Below are positions 34,350 through 41,994 of a stretch of DNA of 41,994 bases, piece after piece (the first letter of the stretch is position 1; the number at the start of each line of letters is the position of its first letter). Under the pieces are notes generated by a model, which was given only the letters and a program-made list of their open reading frames with translations, did no database searches and was not told where the DNA came from. The stretch is taken from NCBI GenBank assembly GCA_000969725.1, contig JXSR01S032702.1; one strand, given 5' to 3'. This stretch comes from Ophiothrix spiculata. Its lineage: Eukaryota > Echinodermata > Ophiuroidea > Amphilepidida > Ophiotrichidae. Position numbers and translations under genes: made by a program.

Positions 34350-34629
34350 CTCCTCCGTTTTTGTAGCACAAATATGGAAACCGCCAGACGTTACCCAATC
34401 CGATAGCAAATCCGATGCACGCGAGCAAAAAGTCCATTTTACCGGTCCACTCCCCACGATCATATTTTGGATCCACAACGGCTGCATTTTCAGCGGTTCC
34501 ATCCACTTCAACAACTTTTTTCTCTCCGGCATGATCTATTGCATTGTAGTTTCCATCTTTATTTTCATCAGGTGGTGGTAACTTTTCCACGGAGTTAACA
34601 GACCCGTTTTTATTTTCAGTGGCCGACAT
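34350..34629 (-). CDS. SLC6 neurotransmitter/amino-acid transporter, first coding exon (partial)
   Basis: This exon encodes 93 codons plus one base of a sodium- and chloride-dependent transporter of the SLC6 family, a plasma-membrane protein that brings in amino-acid-type substrates. Residues 1-57 are a hydrophilic, acidic cytosolic N-terminus. Residues 58-64 (DRGEWTG) precede transmembrane helix 1, about residues 66-90. That helix holds the family signature [17 protein letters not shown], which supplies sodium- and substrate-binding backbone and the cytosolic gate Arg. The position that is Asp in monoamine transporters is Gly here (FAIGLGN), pointing to a carboxylate-bearing substrate such as GABA, glycine, taurine, betaine or creatine; which one cannot be told. 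The ATG is supported by an in-frame TAA 12 bases upstream (34641-34639) and A at position -3. The other roughly eleven helices lie in exons not recognised in this window. Confidence 0.93.
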
Positions 34630-34705
34630 TTTGGTTGTTTATCTGGCTGGCAAATCTCCAAAGTTCATAAGCTCAAAAAAACAATGCCACGCGAATTTTC
34701 TGAAT

Positions 34706-34720
34706 CCAATTGGGCGGAGC
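34706..34720 (-). promoter_or_regulatory. GC-box next to CCAAT motif upstream of SLC6
   Basis: CCAATTGGGCGGAGC on the plus strand holds a palindromic CCAATTGG and a GGGCGG Sp1-type box, 77-91 bases upstream of the SLC6 start codon. Placement suits a proximal promoter or 5' UTR. No TATA box was identified and the transcription start is unknown. Confidence 0.35.
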
Positions 34721-34999
34721 AGGAGCGTGTCGGATAGCAATTCAACCTGCTAATTGCCTTTTTTTGCAAATAGCATCTGCAATGCGCAACTAGAAAACTC
34801 CTTACTATGCACACCACTGAATCTCTAGTTGAACACAGTGATTGAAAGTGCGCCTCAAGTGGCTCTCAGTTTAAGATGCAAATTGATACCCTATTCCTAC
34901 GAATCAAGAATAAAATGAATTTAGCCGTAATGTAGATTTCGTCGCAAAGTGCTCTGGGTAAACCTTCTCCCTTAGTAACACAAGTACCTGTCAGACTGT

Positions 35000-37424
35000 C
35001 GAGGTGATAACAGGTTAGCAATAGCCTAGACGTTCCACTTGTTTTTCCTTATTTCCCAAGATTTAGGAAATCGGTTATTGACGCATTTTGGTGCAACGCG
35101 TCCCTGTAACTGCACACCAAAGAAAAGCTGCAGGCGTGTAAAAACATACAGAGAAACAACAGTTGCGACAGGTGAATCTGGTCCAACTACCACTGCTATG
35201 CTAAGCTGACGGTATTGTGAAAATACAACTGAACAAGTTGAGTCGCTTTTACTCGAACAGCTGTTTTCACATCGTACGACCACCGCCACCTATTTCTGCA
35301 AAGTGAGTTTTCACTACAACCGCTTGATTCTTATATTGAATTTATTATTCAATATTCACAACTTAATACCTGCAGTGGTATTGGTGTAGTTTTCTTTTAT
35401 AGAAAAAGGTCAGTGCGCTAAAATGCCTTTTATTTGGATCACAAGAAATAAATATATATAGCATGAATTTGTAGTGGGTGTGCAGAAATATTTTATTAAG
35501 GCGGCATTTGAACACTATCACAACCAACAATTTAGTGATTAAGAAAATAATCCTTTATAGATCTTTATATCAATCCATAAACTGTCCTCTAGATCCACAA
35601 GTAACAAGAATGACAATACTTTGCCGGGATAGATCTCTGCAAATCACCTGCATTCATAGCAATCTACGATTTTGATATGTACAGCTTCTTGAACACTCAT
35701 CCGAACAAATGATTAAATTGACAAGCGACACCGCTAAATTCCACATTCAATTTGAGAAGACTCTCGCATGTTCAGGGCACAAGTTCAAAAACCCTGGGAG
35801 TGAGAGTTTTATATTACATACATAATACAAGACCGTTTTGATTCTTCCCATTTAACCATCTCTCAATTTCTATCTCTTTTCTCAGGCGAACTGGGAAGCT
35901 ATTACCAATCGCCTGTGTCTTTGTCTAAACAATGTCTGACCTCTGTGTAACTGTGTATTTATTGGGTCTTCTACAGTTGCAGATATCACTCAGTGCACGT
36001 TACAAGATTTCAATAAACTAGGGGCGAAATTCAAATTATGTAACATGCCCTTGCCTTGTGTATAAAAGACTTGTGCCTCTAGTTATAAGATGTTACTTAA
36101 GCAACAAGATACAAATTCTGACCTGCTATATAAGCGTATTTTTGCGATAGATGTTGTTAGATATTTTTTCTATATACTGACATACAGTATTATGGTTTTT
36201 AAGAGTATCGATAAATATTTACTATAAAATTTACTTTTTCAGTGTTATTCAAAAAATGACCGTTTGACAATAAACAATAAGGGATTACGCATGTCTTTTG
36301 TTTCGTTGTAATAACACTGACAGGAAAAAGTAAGAAGGGTGTACCTCCCATCCGAATTGATACAAATGTTAAAACTATGGTATAGCATTTATTACACAAC
36401 TGATTTTACTTAATACTGTAAGGTTTACACAAATCTTAAAAATAAAACACAAAACTTTCGAATATTGTATGGTTTACAGGCATCTTTAAATAAAAGCTAA
36501 AATAATATGACTTCCGTTTTAGCACATTGTATTTTTGGAAATATCGTTAATACTGGCACGTAGTATATTCTCAATGTCTGTTGCTTTGTATACACTGCTG
36601 CATTAAAAGTTTGAATGTTTATGATCAAAGTGGCCATGAGTGTCTGTCGGGGCATTAATCATTTTGTCCTTATAGAAGGGGTTATCAACGCACGAATGCC
36701 GACATAAATAGACAGCTTACCCCAACACTATATATAACAGATTTCTTCATCTTGTTATTTCATTTATAAAAGGGGTTTTCTTACAGTTGCAAAATTTCCA
36801 TTGATTTTCTCAAACATTTAGTATTTGGTAGATTTATTTGTACTGATAACGAATCTGAAATAATAAACGATAGGTCACCGTGCTCGTGCTGGAGATAAAG
36901 ACATTTCAAAAATTACATATTTTCCCAAAATTTTACCCGATTTGCCACACAAAGTATATAGGGAAACCTAAAAAAAAGCTCTTAAAATAGTTTATGCTCC
37001 ATTGATTGTTTTAATTTTTTCAACTTTCAAATACTGATAGGGTCACCGTATTAGTTTTAAAGAAAAATGATAAAAACGGAAATTGTTCTATAAAATTTGA
37101 TTACTTTGATGGCATATCTGCGTCTGCATAATTTCCCGCGTATATATTACGCAGCAATGCGGTGTGCGACAACCAAACGCGTTAGTAAAGTCACGTGCAC
37201 TGAAATCTGCGTACGCAAAACTTGTGCAAACAATTTTTTGAATTTTTTACTTTTTAGGGAAACAATCGTTATATACGCAGTGGTAAGCAACTAAATTTAC
37301 ATCTGTGAGAAAAACCCTTTATAGAATCATACCCAAGTTCAACATGCAAAACTATATTCGAATAAGTTTATTTGTATTATGAGTGAAAAATGCAATTCAT
37401 CATATCTTCACTACAGATAATATG
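35000..37424. other. Gene-free stretch upstream of SLC6
   Basis: No recognised gene. The more balanced base composition at 34980-35300 could be 5' UTR or promoter-proximal sequence of the SLC6 gene. Two copies of GGTCACCGT lie at about 36876 and 37041 in direct order, significance unknown. Confidence 0.4.
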
Positions 37425-37835
37425 ACAACTAAATTTCTACATTTGAAATCTAAATTATTTAAAATCTCAAAGGACATATTTGTCGATTTAATATTTAATA
37501 ATTTCGCGCAAGAGAAGTCCTTCAAAACTAATTATTAATTCTCTGCTAGTCTTTTCAAGTTGCTTAAACTAGCACAAGTGGGATAATAATACGGCAACAG
37601 AAATTTATAGGCAGAGAGCTATACACAACGTCACTGTTAAATCTATAGTATTGCAAAGAATATTTACAATAGTAAACTCTAGGGAAATAAACAGAATTTC
37701 AGATTTTTGCTCATCCTGTAGAAAAGGAAATGGCACCAATATCTGGTTAGTCAATTATATATATTAAATGCTTGAAGGTGTTGAAGGTATTGGAATATTT
37801 CATTATCGAAAATTAAGTTTTGTTCCAATCGAATT
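37425..37835. repeat. Local tandem duplicate, copy 1
   Basis: Matches 38138-38520 in order through AAATCTCAAAGGACATATTTG, AACTAATTATTAA, GGCAGAGAGCT, TTGCAAAGAATATTTACAAT and CCAATATCTGGTTAGTCAAT. About 80% identity by eye. Confidence 0.85.
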
Positions 37836-38137
37836 TGAATACAGAATTTGAAAAAAGAACTTTTTAAATTTGAGTCAGGAAAATTAATTTAAAGAATGTG
37901 GTAATGTCAATAAAAGATCATGTGGTATTGCTCTAAATGATTATTTATTTCAATTGGAAGTTTGTTTAATTACCAATAACAATTTAGAATACTCTTTGAA
38001 TTTGAATGTTACGACAATGCAGCTTATTTCCAATGTTTGTTACTTCGATAATGTATAGAGGTTTTGCATTGACATGTTTGAATTCTAATAGAGTAATACA
38101 ATTCATTATCATGATTATCATTGTCTTCCCCTCAGAT

Positions 38138-38520
38138 GATATGACAACCAAATTGCGTTTTAAATCTCAAAGGACATATTTGCCAACTTAATACAATTTC
38201 GCGTAAGAGTAGTTCTTTAAAACTAATTATTAACTCTCAGCTAGTCTTGCCAAGTTTAACGGGCACAAATGGGATTAATATACGACAACTGAAATCTAGG
38301 GGCAGAGAGCTTGACACAATGTTACTTTTAAATCTACAGAATTTATAGAGGTATTGCAAAGAATATTTACAATAGTAAACCTTCTGGAAATAAACAGAAA
38401 TCCAGATTTTTCAGATCCTAAAAGGTGATGAGACCAATATCTGGTTAGTCAATCACCTCTTTAAATGGTTGAAGGATATTGAGAATAATGCATTATCGAA
38501 AATAAAGTTTTGTTCCAAAT
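38138..38520. repeat. Local tandem duplicate, copy 2
   Basis: Second copy of the 37425-37835 segment. It ends at CCAAATCCCGGGGGG, immediately before the stretch leading into the Penelope-like remnant. The spacer between copies (about 300 bases) is unrelated. Confidence 0.85.
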
Positions 38521-38739
38521 CCCGGGGGGAGCTCGAAGAAAACAACATGCTCGTCAGAAAATAAAAGGCGAAAAAGGGTCGGATTTTGGCTCAATGGCGT
38601 CGACAACGTCTTTAATATATTATGTCAATGTTTTTATGGCAGTAAATAGTACTTTTCGCAGTTGAGGGTCCATTTCAGTGTGTTACGCCATCAATGTCCT
38701 TAAAACGTTGCAGATATGTAGACTATAGTTTTAAAAGAG

Positions 38740-39300
38740 CCTAAGCTACGAAGGAACACAAAACAACTCAATCTAATGCATTTCTATCGCCAGACACCTC
38801 AACAAGAAAGTCTTTTGTTGTGGCTCTTTAAGTAGAATGGATTTCTGAACGATTACAAAGAGTGTTCAAAACTTATGGTGTTTCAGTTTGCCACACAACA
38901 CACCAAAACTGCTCGTGGCACTTAAGGACAAGACTAAAGAGCTCTGAATTTGAAGAACAGTCTCGGTGGTTTATAGGATTCAATGCAGCAGTTGTGACAA
39001 AGTATACGTAGGAGAAACTAAACGAGTTTTAGGTGACCGGATTAAAGAACACACAGCAAAAACCTCTTACAATCTCTCTGCCATAGCGGAACATTGTCCA
39101 AAAACGTTTTGGTGCTATGTAGGGAGGACAAACTTTTACCACGCAAAATAAGAGACTATTTACATTAAGAAAGAGACCAGCCCTCTCTAAATAGAGACGG
39201 TGGGCGCAAACTTTCATCATTTTATGATTATCTGCTGGAAATACCATCATCTAGGAGGCCATCTATGGCGAGATTCAGAGGAGGATCCGTGGGAACTAAG
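38740..39300 (+). pseudogene. Penelope-like element remnant with GIY-YIG endonuclease domain
   Basis: Frames on the plus strand, broken by stops and shifts, give SERLQRVFKTYGVSVCH (about 38843-38893), then LKDKTKE, then VVYRIQCSSCDKVYVGETKR with GDRIKEH and SAIAEH (38963-39094), and last PSLNRDGG ... YDYLL (39181-39237). This is the linker plus GIY-YIG domain found at the C-terminus of Penelope-like retroelements. VVY and YVG stand for the GIY and YIG motifs, and the catalytic-type Arg and Glu positions (R25, E28 or E42 of the 38966 frame) are visible. The reverse-transcriptase part is not recognisable. A 5'-truncated dead copy. Confidence 0.75.
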
Positions 39301-39429
39301 AATTAGACCGCTTAGGACGGTGATGGGTATCACTGAAATATATGGCTTAAATAGTAAGTGTTGTTGGCCAGCTTGATTGATGTTAAATAATAATAAAAAA
39401 AACCTTTGCAATTTTTGTTTGTGTTTAAT

Positions 39430-39485
39430 AGTTTTAATTTGTAATATCTATTGTAACAAGACAATAAAGATTATTGAAGTCGTAA
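39430..39485 (+). other. Retroelement-like 3' tail with AATAAA
   Basis: TTGTAATATCTATTGTAAC followed by GACAATAAAGATTATTGAA resembles the 3' ends of invertebrate retroelements. A near copy (TTGTAATATCTATTGTAAT, then GGCAATATAAAGG) lies at 41227-41262. Which element it ends is unclear. Confidence 0.4.
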
Positions 39486-39698
39486 GATACCGAACGCTTG
39501 CTTTTAGTTTTATTCCAAACATTTCGTTAATAAAACTAAGTACTTTCAATTTTAATTATTTTGATAAATTTCATTTTTGTTGTGAGAAAACATTTTTAAA
39601 TATTATGCCGATAATAATACCAATTTAATAACCAAATAAAAATTTTATACTGTCAAATTAAGATGAATAATTGATTAAAAGTATGATATGGTCAGCAA

Positions 39699-39798
39699 AT
39701 TGGCTAACCAAAATTAAAGCCTAATTGGCTGACCGCGTTACTGACGGCCAACTGGCTGCCAAAATATTACGTTTATGCATGCAGCCTATTGGCTAACT
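39699..39798. repeat. Cluster of four ATTGGCT(A/G)AC-type motifs
   Basis: ATTGGCTAACC (39699), ATTGGCTGACC (39724), AACTGGCTGCC (about 39750) and ATTGGCTAACT (39788) all point the same way. ATTGG is the reverse of CCAAT. Either a decayed short tandem repeat or a CCAAT-type binding cluster; no promoter evidence. Confidence 0.5.
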
Positions 39799-40007
39799 CT
39801 ACTTCAATACATATTATCTTGTCAAAACTCGCCAGACTCTACAAACATATATTTTATACAGAGACAACTTTAAATAAGATGACAATTTTTCGATTTTCTT
39901 GGATCAAAATTGAAATGTGACTAAATAATAAAAGTTGAAAATATATAATTTCATGTTTTACTTTAAATAATGCACAGGGTTTTTCGTTCTTTCTTTCAAA
40001 CTTTTAA

Positions 40008-40300
40008 TGATACGGACAGACAGTCATATGCTCTTCTCATTTCATCCATGCGATGAACAGAAATATTAAATTATCTTTATTGTCAAGGGTGTTTACCATC
40101 GTAGTTTATTTTCCAGTACCTCTATAATCTGTCGATTTAAAAGTGTATAGCTTGGTTTCTACATTTATCTCCTGTCGTTTAACCTTATACTTGTTCTAGT
40201 TTAAGCAGTTATAAATGAGAAAGGAATAGGTAACTAGTTTAGCAAATCTGACATATAGGAATATTAAATCGTCAGCTATGTCCATTGAGACGCAGGAAAA
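40008..40300. repeat. Second local duplication, copy 1
   Basis: Aligns with 40552-40830 through AATGATACGGA, ATGAACAGAAAT, CTCCTGTCGTT/CTGCTGTCGTT, AGTTTAA and ATATTAAATCG. Diverged. Confidence 0.65.
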
Positions 40301-40551
40301 TGATAAAATGAGGAAACGAGAGCCGGAGATATATGAATAATGAATTGCTTTGCACTATTGAAATACACAGGTACATATAACATAAAGCTAATCGACGATA
40401 ATATAGAAATTACCTGAATCAATTCTATACATTATCATAGAAATACACTTCAATGTTTATAGGTGATCAATTTTCCAATATTATTGATTGAGCTTTTCTT
40501 GGATAAACTTTATGTTCAAAAATGCACATTTATGGAGATTTCATCCAATTA

Positions 40552-40830
40552 ATGATACGGAATGAATAGCCATATATGATATATTTATCTCAATTCCTCT
40601 TCTCTGAGAGAACTGAGCAATGAACAGAAATCCGAAATTCTCTTTATTTCCCCAGAGTTTCCATCGTAATTATCCTTGGTGGTATCCAGCTCTCTACCTT
40701 TACATCTCTGCTGTCGTTCACATCTTCTCACTTGCTTCAGTTTAAACTGAGAATCATAATTAGTTTTGCAGGACTAATCTTGCGTGCAATTATATTAAAT
40801 CGACAGATATGCCCATTGAGATTTAGAAAT
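40552..40830. repeat. Second local duplication, copy 2
   Basis: Partner of 40008-40300 at about 545 bases spacing. No open frame is shared. Confidence 0.65.
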
Positions 40831-41295
40831 CAATTTGGTTGTCATATTATCTAAGGGGAAGATATAATAAATGCTTCTAACTCTATCAGAATAAAGACGT
40901 GCCTTATTTGGAGATATGAAGTTATTCGACGAGATGTAGAAATCTGTTTTCTTTTAATAATGTTCTAACTGTTTGACTCTCCATGTACAGCACATCAATA
41001 GATTTTTCCCATTGTTCATAAGCAAAATTATCGTCATTTTATAAACAGCTAGAACTGTATATTTCATATTTTGTCTATACATAATGTGTTAATTCAATTG
41101 CATATCATTTATTGTGCATATTCTATATTAAGGATTTTACCATTTTCACTATTTTAAGAAATTGTAAATTATGTATTGCTTATACATTTTATTATGTGTC
41201 CAATTTTGATGTTTTATATTTTTATATTGTAATATCTATTGTAATAAGGCAATATAAAGGTTATCGAATTCGAAAGATATATCTGTTACGTGCTA

Positions 41296-41385
41296 TTTGA
41301 TTTCTGCTGGTTTTGCCGAATTCGGAAGTCTAGTTAACATTATTTCTTGGTCACTTCCGAATTCGGCAGAAATGCAGAAATCAAA
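41296..41385. repeat. Long palindrome, arms about 33 bp
   Basis: The arms at 41296-41329 and 41353-41385 share TTTGATTTCTGC and, perfectly, GCCGAATTCGGAAGT, with a 23-base loop. The core contains its own palindrome CCGAATTCGG. Weaker complementarity, mostly transition mismatches, continues about 9 bases outward. Confidence 0.9.
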
Positions 41386-41559
41386 CAGTACATAGTAAAC
41401 ATGCCTGTTTAGTTCAACAATTGTAGACCTATCATAAAAAAATAGACAAAAATAATTCAATCGATATCATTATATTAAGATCTAAATAAAATAAGAGTGT
41501 TTACACGTAAGACTTGGTCACGAAAACATACATTCGTCTATTCCTTCTTATTTAAGAAA

Positions 41560-41870
41560 TGTGCAGGGGTTGTAAAAATAACAGGATTCCCCATGTTCTC
41601 ACAGAAATGTGATTTAAAAAATAACAGAATCCTTTATTTTGACAAAAGGGTTTGAAGGGGAAAACAAAATTCCTGTATTTTGACAAACAAGGGTACTCGA
41701 CTCGGAAGCATTTGTATTTTGACATGAAATTTGATCTTTAAGAATGATGGGATTCCTGTAATTTGAGAGAAGTTTTCCTGTTACAATTAGCTCCTGGAAA
41801 ATTGCAGGAATAGAAAAAAAGTTCTTGAAAATATGACTTTTAGGACATTTCCTGTACTTTTGACAAGAGT
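41560..41870. repeat. Degenerate short repeats, TCCTGTATTTTGACA type
   Basis: At least five variants of TCCTGTATTTTGACAA occur between about 41630 and 41865 at uneven spacing of roughly 40-85 bases, together with several A(C/G)AGGATTCC-like words. No coding frame. Possibly a diverged minisatellite or a low-complexity element continuing past the window. Confidence 0.5.
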
Positions 41871-41994
41871 TTTTTCTATGACTGTAACCCTGTCGCTAAA
41901 AAAAACAAACCAAAAACAAAACGCATTGCGTTGAAAGTATTAAACCAATACTCAAAGCAATAATTAGCTCATCTGAAAAGCTTTCACCATGTAA

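Noticed and set aside
36870..37055. Direct GGTCACCGT repeats
   Set aside because: Two 9-base matches are too short to define an element.
1..41994. CRISPR arrays, operons, ribosome binding sites, prophage
   Set aside because: Introns, SINE/LINE content and coding density show eukaryotic DNA, and no spaced direct-repeat array is present.

Overview
Eukaryotic, AT-rich, gene-poor DNA from an invertebrate animal. I infer a marine lophotrochozoan, possibly a bivalve, from the base composition and from the mix of degraded elements (CR1/Jockey-like LINEs, a Penelope-like GIY-YIG remnant, tRNA-derived SINEs, and hAT-, Mutator- and TTAA-type non-autonomous DNA transposons). The species itself cannot be read from the sequence. 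Long open frames are scarce and most are chance. The only convincing host coding sequence is one exon.

Layout. 1-4.3 kb: intergenic or intronic, with one tRNA-like repeat head (2083-2172). 4.3-21.4 kb: a diverged tandem array of about four copies of a multi-kilobase segment. Inside it, two short minus-strand blocks recur with reading frames that look protein-like: a possible C2-domain start (three copies) and a block reading SR-x-(N/D)SK-x-GEF(E/D)VTF (three copies). The copies are interrupted by a hAT-like MITE with symmetric G/C runs (8802-9174), a complete-looking SINE (about 10262-10580), GAGTG/CACTC palindrome clusters (12379-12498 and 13456-13755), a second SINE-like head with a 22-T tail, and a Mutator-like element with long inverted termini and a 10-bp target duplication (18118-18940). 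21.4-27.1 kb: a broken LINE reverse transcriptase (minus strand), a TTAA-flanked Kolobok-like MITE, a CGCG-rich inverted-repeat element, and a roughly 0.5-kb duplication on either side of a 50-N assembly gap. 27.1-34.3 kb: sparse sequence with an inverted-repeat element, LINE remnants and a weak duplication.

34350-34629 (minus): the first coding exon of an SLC6 sodium/chloride-coupled transporter, with an in-frame upstream stop, a consensus splice donor and a GC/CCAAT motif upstream. Transcription runs toward lower coordinates, so everything left of it in this window may be intron 1 or downstream sequence. I could not recognise the next exon.

35-42 kb: two pairs of local duplications (37.4-38.5 kb and 40.0-40.8 kb), a degraded Penelope-like remnant (38.74-39.30 kb), a cluster of ATTGGCT motifs, a 33-bp-arm palindrome, and degenerate short repeats at the end.

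The genes do not form a pathway. The window shows one transporter gene start set in a heavily rearranged, repeat-driven landscape.
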